Assembly (NCBI RefSeq): GCF_001898575.1
Contig: NZ_MKUD01000081.1
Location: 1 to 64,000 of the forward strand
Length of the DNA stretch: 64,000 nucleotides
From: Spirosoma sp. 48-14
GTDB taxonomy: Bacteria > Bacteroidota > Bacteroidia > Cytophagales > Spirosomataceae
Reading direction: 5' to 3'
Shown: positions 1 through 10,759 of the stretch, one piece after another
Numbering within the stretch: the stretch's first letter is position 1
Layout: every line of letters begins with the position of its first letter
Position numbers and translations under genes: made by a program
Notes under the pieces: generated by a model
Databases searched by the model: none
What the model was told of the DNA's origin: nothing
What the model saw: only the letters and a program-made list of their open reading frames with translations

Positions 1-1952
1 CAGGGACCGCTGGTGCTGATGCGCCGGAAATACCGGCTGGTGGTAGAGGTGCCCGGTGAATAGTCTTTCTGAATGGCCCCGCCAATATCGGTCCAGGGGC
101 CGGAGGGTGAGCTGGCTATTTGCCACTGGTAACTGGCTCCAATCGGTTCCTGTGATGTAGAGACGCCATCGGCATAGAGGGTAGGCATCGCTTCGGAGGC
201 AATCTGGATGTCGGGGGCGGTCAGGGGTTGGGTCAATCCGTTCTGGCAGATGGTCTGGCTGGCGGGGGAGACCACGGCTGGGGTGGATGGATAGGTGCCA
301 CACAGGCGGACGATGGCCAGGGTTAAATCCTGAGAGGGCGTGTAGCCGGTATTGGTGGTAACGGGGTAGTTCAGATCCGCATGGCCGCCCAGATAGACCA
401 GCCCGTTTTCAACCTGAATACCCCCAAAAAAGCCGATCGTCGTGCCGATATTTACCTGAGCGTCAAAAAAGCGGGAATACAGCCGATTGCCCGTGGCGGC
501 ATCCAGTTTCTCGTAAAGGCCACCTGTTTGAGTGTAAAACGTGGTTATGTATTGCCGCGTTGATGCGATATGTACCTCATTATTAGCGACTGCAAATTCG
601 AGGAAGTAGCCGCGGGGTGTGATGAGGGGTATGACGACAGGTGTAATATCAAGAACGGCGGAAACAACCCGTTGCCCGGCGGCATTATACCGGGCATAGG
701 TGTATAAAGTAAAATCGATACTAGCACCACCGCTACCATTCGTCGTCGGGAAATTGACTGAGGTCGTAGTGCCAATCAGGTAGGCTTCTCCGTTGACGAT
801 TTGTATGCGGTGCCCACTATCTGCGATAGCCCCTCCCAGGCGGGTAGCGAAGGTGGCTCCTACGCCTGGACTCACCCTCATATAAACCATATCTGTATTA
901 ATGTTACTTTCTACACCTCCACTTGTACTCCCATCCGTTACCGGAAAATCGGCAGAGCCCGTACTGCCCACGATATAGAACTGTCCGTTGACAATCTCAA
1001 AATCGGCTGCCGTTTCATTGCCCGTTCCGCCAATATAGCTGGCATATTCAACCGCCCCCGTCGCGGCATCCAGCCGGACCGGAATCATATCGAACGTGGG
1101 GAAACCATACTGTGTCTTATTGGTGCTCCCATCCGTTACCGGGAAATCGGATGACAATGAATTAACAATCAGATACGCTTTCCCACCAACCACTTCTAGT
1201 TTTTGAACAGGAATTTCATTGTTCGATCCCGCCAGATATTCCGACACCAGGATCGTTCCGGTGGCGCTCAGTTTAGTAAAGGTTGTGTTATAGGCAGGCC
1301 CAAGATGAACGCTCCCGTTGGTAACCGGGAAATTGGTTGATCGGGTCTGACCTAATAGATAGATCTCTCCGTTCACTACGTCCAGAGCAAGTCCCACATC
1401 AATCCCATTCCCCGATAGATAGGTGGAGAAGGCAATGCCACCAGCGGTATTGAGCCGGGTGACAAACATATCGGTGTTGCCCGAATAGGTACTGCCATTG
1501 GTAACAGGGAAATTGGCCGACGTTGTCTGTCCATACAAGTATACCTCCCCATTCACCACTTTCATCTGGGCCTGAGTAATTATCCGCCCCCCTGGTAAAG
1601 TGGTTGTATATACTGTGTTCCCAGCAGCATCCAGCTTCGTAATAATCCACTGTTCTATATCAGTCCGATTACCAAGCATATACGTTTCACCATTCACCAC
1701 CTGCATGGCAGCATATGATTCTTTCGTGACAGGTATACCGAGCTTTCGAGAGAACTGAACGTACTGCGCCTGGCTAACTAGTGGTAGTACATTCAGAATG
1801 ATCGCTAGTAAAGCGAAAGCTTTCCAATACTTCCAGAAGGATTTGAGATTGGTCTTTATCCAACTCAATTCTGTTTTGTTTCTCAGATCCGTAGCCGGCT
1901 TTGAGCATGGGTGAGCGTAAACGAATAGACTTGTAGTGCTAGGCATAGACAT
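1..1952 (-). CDS. Secreted SBBP beta-propeller protein with Ig-like domain, C-terminus beyond the window
   Basis: An open frame without stops runs on the minus strand from ATG at 1952 off the left edge, giving about 650 residues. A second in-frame ATG lies at 1946. Residues about 44-62 (KAFALLAIILNVLPLVSQA) form a signal peptide with an unusually long polar N-terminus. The rest is a run of about six degenerate repeats of 55-60 residues with the pattern VNGxxYLxGxTxSxNFPVTxGS, followed by a variable strand pair. This is the SBBP type of beta-propeller repeat known from Bacteroidota surface proteins. Near the left edge comes SYQWQIASSPSGPWTDIGGA, typical of the Ig-like/PKD-type domains that precede type IX sorting signals in this phylum. 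The sorting signal itself, if present, lies outside the window. Substrate and role are unknown; cell-surface location is inferred. Confidence 0.85.
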   Translation of the reverse strand, partial: MSMPSTTSLFVYAHPCSKPATDLRNKTELSWIKTNLKSFWKYWKAFALLAIILNVLPLVSQAQYVQFSRKLGIPVTKESYAAMQVVNGETYMLGNRTDIEQWIITKLDAAGNTVYTTTLPGGRIITQAQMKVVNGEVYLYGQTTSANFPVTNGSTYSGNTDMFVTRLNTAGGIAFSTYLSGNGIDVGLALDVVNGEIYLLGQTRSTNFPVTNGSVHLGPAYNTTFTKLSATGTILVSEYLAGSNNEIPVQKLEVVGGKAYLIVNSLSSDFPVTDGSTNKTQYGFPTFDMIPVRLDAATGAVEYASYIGGTGNETAADFEIVNGQFYIVGSTGSADFPVTDGSTSGGVESNINTDMVYMRVSPGVGATFATRLGGAIADSGHRIQIVNGEAYLIGTTTSVNFPTTNGSGGASIDFTLYTYARYNAAGQRVVSAVLDITPVVIPLITPRGYFLEFAVANNEVHIASTRQYITTFYTQTGGLYEKLDAATGNRLYSRFFDAQVNIGTTIGFFGGIQVENGLVYLGGHADLNYPVTTNTGYTPSQDLTLAIVRLCGTYPSTPAVVSPASQTICQNGLTQPLTAPDIQIASEAMPTLYADGVSTSQEPIGASYQWQIASSPSGPWTDIGGAIQKDYSPGTSTTSRYFRRISTSGP

Positions 1953-3843
1953 CAGGACTTACCGGCAGCATGTCTACTTTTAAGAGGTTTTTTACACAAA
2001 CGTTATCTTAAAAGTGAAGACGCTAACCTTATTGTTTGATAAGTGCTAAGTCCAGAGCAATAGGCACGCTAGAAATAGTAATCAGAAATAGAAATGGTGA
2101 CGTTTTAGTTATTTTGGTGGACGTTTTTTTTATTTGTTAACCATGAAAAATAAAAGAAAACAATTTGTAACCATTAAAAGGTACCTGTTTTTGATTTTTT
2201 TCATGCCAAAGCGTTTGATCGATCTAGTATTTAGACTCGGCTTCTTTACAACAAAACAAACAACATATTACCATGCTAATCCCTAATAATAAGCCACGTG
2301 ACTAGCTCTGTTATCACACAGAGCTGTTCATTTCTTTTCAATAAGGCATAAGAAGTTTACTGGCTGAATGCCGAGTTTCAGAAATCGAAGAGCGAATAGT
2401 ATAGCTGAAAGTAATTGTAAATTCACAAAATAAAAAAGTTGCTGCTCAATGTAACACGAGTCTTTTACTGGTGATAGTAGAATATTTTAGGCGACCTCAA
2501 CAACAGTTGTACTTTTATTATTCTACACACTATATGTATAAACAAGTTAAAGGCTATAGGCAGCATGAATAAAAGTGATAAAGCAGCGTATACCAGTTAA
2601 GCACAGTTACACATAATGCGAAACTATAGTTTATCAACAAATTCATTTACCTTACTATAGCAATCAATACAGTATGAGCTTTATGGATTTTATTCAAATT
2701 ATCTATAGGTAAAGGGACAAATAACAACGCCTTTTATCCATAAAACACGGAAACACTATACATAAGTAGGGCAATAAACTATATTTCAACTAAATTAATA
2801 AGATCCCATAGATCATTAATCAACCCTTGGCAATATCATACAGCTACTCAACGGGTAATACATAAGTGCATTGTAATAACTTCTTAAAGTTCTGTTAAAG
2901 TAGGCAAGTATGTACACAGCAGCATTTACTAAAATATATAAAATTCTTATATACAGATAATTAACTACAGAAAAGTAAAAATTTCATAATCAACCATAAC
3001 CCAGCAGTTCATCTGAATAAATAAATAAAAAACGTTCTCCATGGCTGTCGTTTATATGGCTCATTATCAAATGATTTACGTTAAGCCGTATTGTCACATT
3101 GATACAAACTTATTTATCCAATTCCAAGAATATAAATCCAGGTCATATTATACATTTTACAGCAAAGGTCTACTGTATTTATGTATCTATTTGTCTAATA
3201 ACCCAGAACGGCTTGTTGTATATAAGGTTATAAATAAAATTATATCAATTTGTCTATTTATAAACCAAATAATAGGCGAAGCTTTTTCAATAAATATACT
3301 TATAGTGACGACTAGAAAAAAATCACTCATAGATACTAATAACGTTACTGAAGTTCTTTATTAACTATATGTTTTCTTGATTAGCAGGTTAACAGTTTCT
3401 TTTCATGAACATGGCAAAAAAAACCGCTATAGATCTCACTATAAATACAAAAAAGCCACTACTCAATATGGTAGCGGCTTTCTAAATAGTATTAGTATAT
3501 CTACATGGTACAATGATAGGCAAAATCTGTACCTTGTTAGGCCTAATTTTATACATTGGTGACAATACCCTAAAAAATGGTGAAGTTTTCAAAAGTTTAC
3601 CAGTTACAGCGCCCACGTAAAACAAAAAAATATGATTAGTTTTTTATATTAATTCCCGTTGATACTGAAAGGAGATTATTAAATAAAATCCTTAACATTC
3701 ACAACTATTAGTATATTGTAAATAATAAATTTAAACCGATCGACCGTACTCCGAAAACCAAAATATGCGTAGTGCTGTTGACGAAGAGCTCTATCATTTA
3801 CGACTAGTGAAACATCCATCTTCATGTAGAGGCAATGGCTCGA
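1953..3843. other. AT-rich stretch with no convincing gene
   Basis: About 1.9 kb of very AT-rich DNA lies between the SBBP protein and the LytTR gene. Two open frames, 3041-3364 and 3377-3562 on the plus strand, have no recognisable domain, a composition rich in I, Y, N and K as expected from AT-rich non-coding DNA, and no visible ribosome binding context, so I do not call them. The stretch holds the minus-strand promoter of the SBBP gene somewhere next to 1953 and a minus-facing terminator at 3452-3481. It differs sharply in base composition from the block after 13.9 kb. Confidence 0.6.
3452..3481 (-). terminator. Intrinsic terminator, minus-facing
   Basis: Arms AAAGCCACTAC (3452-3462) and GTAGCGGCTTT (3471-3481) form an 11-bp stem with an 8-nt loop. 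The single mismatch is a G-U pair when read on the minus strand, where the stem is followed by a T-rich run. It could end the transcript of the LytTR gene that stops at 3844, about 360 nt upstream, although the spacing is long. Confidence 0.5.
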
Positions 3844-3871
3844 TTAAGCCATTGCCTCTACATGAAGATGG
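3816..3871. repeat. Perfect 25-bp inverted repeat spanning a stop codon
   Basis: Positions 3816-3840 and 3847-3871 are exact reverse complements separated by only 6 nt (CGATTA). The right arm encodes the last eight residues of the LytTR protein, and its TAA stop lies in the loop. There is no T-run after the stem, so this is not a standard terminator. It could be an mRNA-stabilising 3' hairpin or the product of a palindrome-forming duplication of the gene end. Confidence 0.85.
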
Positions 3872-4191
3872 GCTAATTCAGACTCAATAAAAGCCCTCCG
3901 ACGGCGGGCGATACGCAATGATGCATAGTCGTCCATAACCACATAGCTATTTTCACGATAGCGGGGAGCTAACTGTAGGCTACGGGCATAGGTTGGATTG
4001 ATCAATGTATGCTTATGGATTCGTATAAACGAAGGCCAACGTCCTTCATACCATTTTAATGTGCGCGACATCATGACGATTTCGCCTGTTATAAGATAAA
4101 TACGACAATAGTTGGCGTCACCAATAAGGTAAAGAATTTTTGTAGAACCAACCCGGAAATGGCTCCCTTTGCTGGAAGTATATGATCTCAT
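3844..4191 (-). CDS. Stand-alone LytTR DNA-binding protein
   Basis: The 115-residue product is almost entirely one LytTR domain (about residues 17-105). Hallmarks are ILYLIGDANYCRIYL, the conserved RTLKWYE segment, the FIRIHKHTLIN recognition segment and the closing basic strand ASLRIARRRR. LytTR domains bind direct repeats in promoters and are normally fused to a receiver domain; here there is no receiver, transmembrane segment or other partner, so any activation must come from expression level or another protein. ATG at 4191 is used. The C-terminal tail is encoded by one arm of the 25-bp palindrome at 3816-3871, so the last residues may be a recent addition. Targets are unknown. Confidence 0.8.
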   Translation of the reverse strand: MRSYTSSKGSHFRVGSTKILYLIGDANYCRIYLITGEIVMMSRTLKWYEGRWPSFIRIHKHTLINPTYARSLQLAPRYRENSYVVMDDYASLRIARRRRAFIESELAHLHVEAMA

Positions 4192-5351
4192 GACAATTAA
4201 CAGTATATACTAAATTACTCGGAACTGATCTTGCTTATTAGCTAGCTATTTTGCTTCATTCCAGCCCATTCAGTGTTCAGACGTAGATAGATACTGAACC
4301 ATTTTCCACACTGCTACAGCTTTGACAGACGCTTGAGGGTTCTATTAGCAGGCTTCAGAAATAAAAATCCCCCTTGCCAGCTGACTATAAATAATATACA
4401 TCGTGTGGCTATGGCTTGCTTGGGTCTGATCCAAATGAGCATGAGCTATTGGTTAAGAGTAAACGCGCAGTTGAAAAGACTGGCAAATAGACGCCAATGT
4501 ATGGAGGCCCGTTCAGGTTAGGAACCAATGTGTACTATCCGAAAAAGGAGTGAGACAAGCCTGAAAAGACCGTCAGATTAGGCCGCTACCAACATTGCAG
4601 AAATCGTAGACCTGGCTACCCCTACAGTTAGTATAGTTATTTTAGTAGGGCTGGTAAAAGTATGGAGGCTAGCTGGTTGGCCAACATAACCACCGTTGCC
4701 AATCGAAATACAATCAAACTTTGTAGAGGTCATCATCTTTGGCGAATAGCCTTTTAAGCCGTGTTCAGGTATACAATGCTATCCAAAACTACCAGCCTAA
4801 CCACGTATGTTGGCAATAAAGGGTGTGGACAAAAATGTAGACAAAAGCGTAACTGCCTTATAATCAAAGCCCAAAAATATCGATCATTTCCCCTACCCTA
4901 TACTCTGCCGGTTACGTTATATCCCCAAATACCTTGATGCTCGGGTATACAACATATGTTTTAGCGACAAACCCAGAGTAATATCAACCCTGATTTAGCC
5001 TGATCAGGGTATGCAAATGGCTGCTTAACTCGTTATCGCTCACCAATGTACTGAAGCGAGAGTTAAAGGTTCACATAGTAGGCAATTCACTACAAGTGCG
5101 TTCTGTGACCCGATAAGTAAACATATTGACTTTTTATCACCCGGGTTGGCCAACACAGAATACTCAACAAACAACTTTACGCCAATATTAATATAACTAA
5201 ACCAATAAATTATATTTTTTTTACAAGTTATACATTTACTTTTTCATCAACACAAACAATAACATATTATTATATTAAACTTTTTTGTATTCATAAAGCA
5301 GTTTAAAGAATACTATTTTGCATCAAAAAGTAACATAAAGGTCTATCTAGA
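4192..5351. other. Gene-free intergenic region
   Basis: About 1.2 kb lies between the divergent LytTR (minus) and sigma factor (plus) genes. One 62-codon frame at 4333-4521 has no recognisable features and is not called. The last 200 bases before 5352 are strongly AT-rich and should contain the sigma factor promoter; I could not pick out a clean Bacteroidota TAnnTTTG box. Confidence 0.55.
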
Positions 5352-5870
5352 ATGAAACGATTCGAAACACCTGACAAACGCCACCATACCGACTTAGTTG
5401 CTTCTCTTTACAGGCAATATGCCAATAAGGTATTCCAGCAATGCATATCCATAACCAGGGATAATGAATTGTCCAGAGATATTACGCAGGATGTATTCCT
5501 CAAAGTATTTACTAAACTTGACTCATTCAATCATCAGGCTCATTTCTCTACCTGGCTCTATACCATCACCTTTAACCAGTGCATGAATCACTTACGAGAA
5601 CAAAAGCGGTTCAAGATGACCCAACTCTCTCAGGAACTAATCGAAACCCTGGTGGATACAACCAACTGGATTGACAACGCAACCGATTTATTTGAACAGG
5701 CCCTATTGAGTCTGCACGCTGACGAAGCCAATCTGCTACGCTTGAAGTACCAGAAAGGGTTATCGATTCTCCAGCTCAGTCAGCAATACCGCCTAACACC
5801 CAATGCCGTAAAGATGCGCCTGCTACGAGGGCGGCAGAAGGTGATCATCTATATCAAAAGCCTAAATTAG
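5352..5870 (+). CDS. ECF-type RNA polymerase sigma factor
   Basis: The 172-residue protein has the two-domain layout of sigma-70 family ECF factors. Region 2 spans about residues 19-82 and contains the -10 recognition helix DITQDVFLKVFTKL followed by FSTWLYTITFNQCMNHLR. Region 4 spans about 115-168, with LRLKYQKGLSILQLSQQY and the helix-turn-helix TPNAVKMRLLRGRQKV. Length and spacing are typical. No anti-sigma gene (FecR-like or zinc-binding) follows; the next frame downstream at 5943 is a broken secreted protein. ECF factors direct polymerase to a small set of promoters, and the target here cannot be read from the sequence. The intact frame in an otherwise decaying neighbourhood suggests it is still under selection. 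Confidence 0.88.
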   Translation: MKRFETPDKRHHTDLVASLYRQYANKVFQQCISITRDNELSRDITQDVFLKVFTKLDSFNHQAHFSTWLYTITFNQCMNHLREQKRFKMTQLSQELIETLVDTTNWIDNATDLFEQALLSLHADEANLLRLKYQKGLSILQLSQQYRLTPNAVKMRLLRGRQKVIIYIKSLN

Positions 5871-5942
5871 ACTCATAGCCAATTTCGCCCAAGCCTTCAG
5901 GTAAGCCTACCCACTTATCACACTATAGTCCTATTACCAGTC

Positions 5943-6293
5943 ATGATCCAACGAATGTATATCTACTCGCTCAATCGCCTGCCAACCCTGTTTCTCTTTT
6001 CCCTTTTGGCATTCCTCTTAATCTCTGGCCCAACAATGGCTCAGTTGGCTCCCTACACTACCACGGGCCTCTATTCTTTTACTACCGTACCAGCGGGTGG
6101 CCCCTTTATGGTGCAGATTATTGCAGAAGGTGCCGATGGAGCAACCGACCCCGACGGTCTAGGTAAAGGGAGAAGTGGGGCCAGCGTAGCGGGCAGCTTT
6201 ACCCTGCTAACAGGCGATATGGTCACTAGTATTGTAGGCCAGGTGGTGGGGGCGGAGGTCTGGATGGTCCGGGGCAAACGTTGGTCCCTATAA
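5943..6293 (+). pseudogene. Truncated glycine-rich secreted protein (frameshift remnant)
   Basis: The readable part is 116 codons: a signal peptide ending near FLLISGPTMAQ, then PYTTTGLYSFTTVPAGG and VQIIAEGADGATD, then GRSGASVAGSFTLLTGD. This start resembles large secreted Bacteroidota proteins that continue into glycine-rich repeats. At about 6240 the called frame reads VVGAEVWMVRGKR and stops, while the neighbouring frame reads GGGGGLDGPGQT, which is the expected glycine-rich continuation. A single-base indel near 6243 therefore most likely broke the gene. The downstream 300 bp hold further glycine/serine-rich snippets with stops in all frames. It sits 72 bp after the sigma factor and may once have been its target or operon partner. 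Confidence 0.55.
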
Positions 6294-8094
6294 GATGCCT
6301 AGAACCTGCTTGGTGGTTTTCCTGTTTCGACAGTTCTCCTCAGTCAGGCGTGTTTGTACTAGGTGGCTATCCAGTTCGCCCTCTAGAGCCGATTCTAAAA
6401 GTGCCGCGGTGGCGTATTCCTTACGTAAAGGGGTGGGCAAACCGTTTTCGCCTGTGATAGGCTTGCCTTCATGAAGACCCTTGATAGCGGCCTGTTTTGA
6501 GCCCTCAAACCGCGACGGCGGACTATTCGAACTCGTTGGTCATGATGGTGAAACCGGGCGGTCGGGGCCGTTATAGTTTTGATCCCATTATTTACCTGAG
6601 ACACCGTTTAGTGAGCAGCCTTTATAGTAACTAATTATAAATTTTTGTCTATATTTATTTATCCTATTTTGATAAAAAAATAATTTTAAAGTTATCCATA
6701 ATACAAAAAGACCCGAATAGTAATATTAATTTCATTGAGTATAAATTCTTATTACTTAAATGGTTCCTCAGGTGTTTATTTACTAGTTATATCCTACTAT
6801 TGATCGTAAACTTTGTTACAAAAGCATTGTCTACAACAACAAAACGTTTGAATGTGTAATGTGCTGCTATCCTAGTACCATCAATATGTTTGATGTATAG
6901 TATTCAGCAATTAACACCTGTGTAGAAAAGTACATTGTTAAAAAGTCCCAGGCATACAGATATGTCGTGAACTTTTACATGGTAAGTATATAAGTTTAGT
7001 ATATCGGCATAAACTCTAACCCTTTATTGTTCTGACTTATGACCAACAGTTTTGCTTTATCCTTTACTACTCTATCCTATCTGTTAACAAAGTTAATGCA
7101 TACACGTTTGGCTAAAGTCACGTTCGACATCATGGCTCATGACATCTTTAGCCCGGTCTACGCGTTCAGTTTAGCCTTCAATAATAGAAGCCTACTGTGG
7201 GCCATTGACCTCAGTAATGCAGACGATTTTATTTGGGTAGCCACCAGTATTTATAAGTCCAAATCGTCTGCTGGCCGTTCAGTTACTTTTCAAATGAAGG
7301 AATGGGTGAAGATGTATGGTAGGTTTCAGGAAAGCAAAACCTCTCTGAGCCAACACCCTCCGAGTTGATCGCGCCAATGTCTTGCCCATTAGTCTACCCT
7401 CAGTAGCGACATCGGAATACCAGATGACCGTTTCCGGCACTATCATCGATGTTGTTTCACAGACTGGTAATGTTTAAGGAGGCATAACTACCTGTTCGAT
7501 TCAGTATGGCTTTGTCATCCCTCAGGACAATACTGTGGCCATCACTATAGCCAATTCTCTTTATCACTTCCTGACCAGTAGTCTTTTTTGGTAGCAGATT
7601 AAATCATACCAAGATCGAGAATGCATTTTATGTTTATACGTATATGCATTATGGTTATTTTTTTTAAGTAAATCAATTGAAATAGTAACTACACCCAACT
7701 TTATAATTAAGGAGGGGTCTAGGTAACAGAAGAATAAGAGTTATCAATTTGATTAACTACCTTATTATAAAGTAACGCCTGAATTTGTTGATTAATAATT
7801 CGAATAACTTCTAATTTCTTTTTATTGCTTAATCTTTCTGTTTTGTGTGCATGTATAATACATTCAACAAATAAAACAATAGCATTTATAAGGGTTAGAA
7901 CCTAATAGGACTCTTTATTAGCCAAAATATGTGATATAATTTACTTTTCATAAGCCATATTGACTATCATATGACTTAAAACTTGAATCAGGAAATAAAA
8001 CCGTGTTTTTACGATAGGGTACCTGAAAAGGTACACTAGAAAATTTATTTTTTGTAAATATTAAAAAGTGCATTTGCCGTTTGAAGTGAACACT
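6294..8094. other. Decayed or non-coding DNA
   Basis: The first 300 bp look like remains of the glycine-rich gene before it. An open frame at 7039-7368 (109 codons), followed in a related frame by coding-like text around 7370-7590 interrupted by stops (for example SEYQMTVSGTIIDVVSQTGNV, then a stop, then CSIQYGFVIPQDNTVAIT), suggests the wreck of a second secreted protein that I cannot name. From 7600 to 8094 the DNA is AT-rich and non-coding and carries the promoter region of the TPR-HTH gene. Confidence 0.45.
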
Positions 8095-9915
8095 ATGGAA
8101 GTTTGTGGTGCAATAAAGTATAAATACTTAGTCCTATTGCTGATTAGTTTGTTGCCTATCGGCGTGTTACGAGCAGATCCGTTTCTTCAAAAGGTCGAAA
8201 AAGCGACTCCCTCAAGACGAGTTGAGCTTGTGCTTAATTATTTTGATACCTGCCGGGCAGTTACACAGAATAAAATCAGAGCCTTTGATCTATTAAAAAG
8301 ACTGAATGAGTTTGCCAGTTTAAAGGGGGATAACCAGCTAAAAGAGTATATACAGTTTTTGCAAGACACGCAGGATAAACACAGCAATACCTTAACCAAT
8401 CGACAAAAGGCTGAACTATTTGAGTTGGTAGCGCAAAAGGTAAAGGATGAAGGCAAAGACCAAATCGTCGGGGTTTGCCGGCATTTTGCTGGTCTTTATT
8501 ATTATTTGAACGAAGAATACGGGAAAGCATTCGATGAGTTGATTGCAGCAGATAACATTTTTCGCGCGATTGGCTATCGACATGTGCCGGGTATTCATCG
8601 GTATCTGAACTCGCTGGCTCTGTGCTATTATCAGTTCAGAGAATATGATAAAACAATTAAACTGCTGCAGAATGTCCCTCCTTTTTCATCATTGAGCGAC
8701 GTTGACGCCATTCAAACGCCCAATACAATGGCTTTGTGTTTTCTACATCGCCATAGTCAGATGACTTCAGAGGACGCCCAAAAAGCCGAAAAATATTTTA
8801 AACAAGCGCTGAAGATTGCACAAGCACAACAGAATCAAACCTGGGTGGGCCTCATTAACGGAAATCTGTCACTAATTTATGAAGATCAAAAACGATGGAC
8901 AGAGGCTATACAGGTGCTGCGTTACGAATATGAAGCAAGGTTAAACGACTCAGAAGAGCTACCCGAGTTTGCCGCTATTACCCTTTCTCGCCTTTATTTA
9001 GAGAAGGGTCAACTGGATAGTTGCAAGTATTTTTTAGACCAATCGAAAAAATTTTATCAGCACAATTTAACATCCAATACATTTATCACGAAGCTCGATG
9101 ATGACTTGTTTGTGAAAAAATATTGTGATGTAGTTCGTAAGTATTCTTATTTAATGAACGATACAAAGACTGCCTATCGCTATTTGGATAGCATGTTAGT
9201 ATTGACAAATCGGATGAATAAACGCCAAAAATCAGATCAGATATCACTGGTTGAAAAACGGCTTATGATCCACCAGCACCAAACGGAAGTTAAAACGCTC
9301 GAAGCTGAGCGTCAGAAACAGCGCATACTGTTCTGGGTTGCAGTTGTCATTTTATCGCTTATCGCTGCCTTGTTTTGGCGCTTGTTTCAACTCAGTATGC
9401 TGAGACGTAGGCAGGAAACAATCATCAGCGCTGAGCAGAAACGGTCATTGCAACTTGAAAAACAGCTCGTTGAAGAGGAGCTACAACGTGCCAAACAAGA
9501 TTTACTAGTTTTTGTGGAGAATTTGCGTGAACGAAATGACTTCATTGATTCAGTAACTGCCAAATTACAGGGCTCTCCGGCAAATCACTTGCAGGAAATT
9601 GAACAGTCGCATCCGAACGCCCCACTTGTTCAACAACTTTTTAATTCCAGCTTGCTGACGAGCAAGGATTGGGAGGAGTTTCGACGGCGTTTCGAGCGCG
9701 TCTATCCTGATTTCTTTGCCATGATCCATATTCAATTTTCTCCCCTAACTCCTGCTGAAGAGCGGCTTTTAGCGTTGGCGAAACTCAATATTGATATTCG
9801 GCACATGAGTCGTATATTAGGTATTTCGCCTGGTTCAGTACGAAAGGCGAAGTACAGGTTGAAGAAGCGCCTGGATACTAGCCAACAATCCCTCCTGGCA
9901 GATTTATTGGACTAA
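8095..9915 (+). CDS. Membrane-anchored TPR regulator with C-terminal helix-turn-helix
   Basis: I start at ATG 8095 rather than the upstream GTG at 8068, because ATG gives a clean signal peptide (KYLVLLLISLLPIGVLRA) close to the N-terminus. The 606-residue protein then has tetratricopeptide-like helical repeats over about residues 60-370. A single transmembrane segment (ILFWVAVVILSLIAALFWRLF) lies near 408-428, followed by a coiled coil. A C-terminal helix-turn-helix lies at about 548-591 (LTPAEERLLALAKLN and ILGISPGSVRKAKYRLKKRL), resembling LuxR/GerE-type or sigma-4-like domains. This layout is a recognised Bacteroidota one-component design: a periplasmic TPR sensor with a cytoplasmic DNA-binding end. 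Signal and target genes are not evident. It stands alone, with long non-coding DNA on both sides. Confidence 0.8.
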   Translation: MEVCGAIKYKYLVLLLISLLPIGVLRADPFLQKVEKATPSRRVELVLNYFDTCRAVTQNKIRAFDLLKRLNEFASLKGDNQLKEYIQFLQDTQDKHSNTLTNRQKAELFELVAQKVKDEGKDQIVGVCRHFAGLYYYLNEEYGKAFDELIAADNIFRAIGYRHVPGIHRYLNSLALCYYQFREYDKTIKLLQNVPPFSSLSDVDAIQTPNTMALCFLHRHSQMTSEDAQKAEKYFKQALKIAQAQQNQTWVGLINGNLSLIYEDQKRWTEAIQVLRYEYEARLNDSEELPEFAAITLSRLYLEKGQLDSCKYFLDQSKKFYQHNLTSNTFITKLDDDLFVKKYCDVVRKYSYLMNDTKTAYRYLDSMLVLTNRMNKRQKSDQISLVEKRLMIHQHQTEVKTLEAERQKQRILFWVAVVILSLIAALFWRLFQLSMLRRRQETIISAEQKRSLQLEKQLVEEELQRAKQDLLVFVENLRERNDFIDSVTAKLQGSPANHLQEIEQSHPNAPLVQQLFNSSLLTSKDWEEFRRRFERVYPDFFAMIHIQFSPLTPAEERLLALAKLNIDIRHMSRILGISPGSVRKAKYRLKKRLDTSQQSLLADLLD

Positions 9916-10759
9916 TTAAACTGATCAAGTAATAGCAATTGTACGCTGTTCATTACGATCGTGCATTTATGTAGCACCTATATTATATATAAGATTATTT
10001 ATTTGTAAGTAGGCGATTAAGCAATGTACGTTTTTAGACTATTAATAAGTGAATGAAATTAATCTATTTCTTCTGTATTAACTGATCGTTATTAGGGAAT
10101 ACACCTTTGATTTACAGGCTATTGTAGATTGTCTACATTTTTGTCCTCATCTATTTTCTTGCATTGTCTAGGCTTTTGGCAAATTTTGATCAATGCTATT
10201 GAATTCTTCAGCAAGGTAAGCAATCCAGAGTGACTCAGTATGTGAAATAGGCCGACGAGTGCCTGGTGCGTATACCATTTTCTTTTACTTTCTGATTCTA
10301 TCTATACCAATTTATCTTCTTTAAGGTAATCGCTTACAGAGGATAAATTGGTATCTGTACTAATGCCATGAAACTACCTGCTTTATCCAAATATTTTAAT
10401 CACATTCCGTTTTACCTAGTACTAACTGTTATAGCCCTTTTGGCTTATTCAGATATCATCGTTACTAGTTTATTCAGGCGGTAATCATAATACCCGATTT
10501 AGTTGTAAATCAGCCACTGCCTAACGTTACTGGCTTTCTTAGCTCTAACGTTCTGGTTGTTTTTTCTAACTACGACAAGGGCTACATTCAGATTACCTGT
10601 AAATCAATTAGCGTTTTTTGAAGCTCGACTTCCGTTTCTATCCGGTACACAGTTGGAGCCATTCTCAATACTCCTTTCATATAGCAGTTCGCTAACTGTA
10701 CTGATCGCACCATTTTTTAAAATAGTTTGATTACGTAGCCATCAAAGGCAACTATGTAA
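9916..10759. other. Gene-free intergenic region
   Basis: About 840 bp of AT-rich DNA with no open frame worth calling. It contains the inverted repeat at 10304-10354 and the promoter region of the response regulator gene. Confidence 0.55.
10304..10354. repeat. 13-bp perfect inverted repeat
   Basis: ATACCAATTTATC (10304-10316) and GATAAATTGGTAT (10342-10354) are exact reverse complements with a 25-nt spacer. It lies about 400 bp before the response regulator start. It could be a hairpin or a pair of protein-binding half sites; nothing decides between them. Confidence 0.6.

Noticed and set aside
3041..3562. Two plus-strand open frames of 107 and 61 codons in the AT-rich block
   Set aside because: No domain, composition expected for AT-rich non-coding DNA, no ribosome-binding context, and the second overlaps a terminator-like hairpin.
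4333..4521. A 62-codon plus-strand frame
   Set aside because: No features and no context beyond chance.
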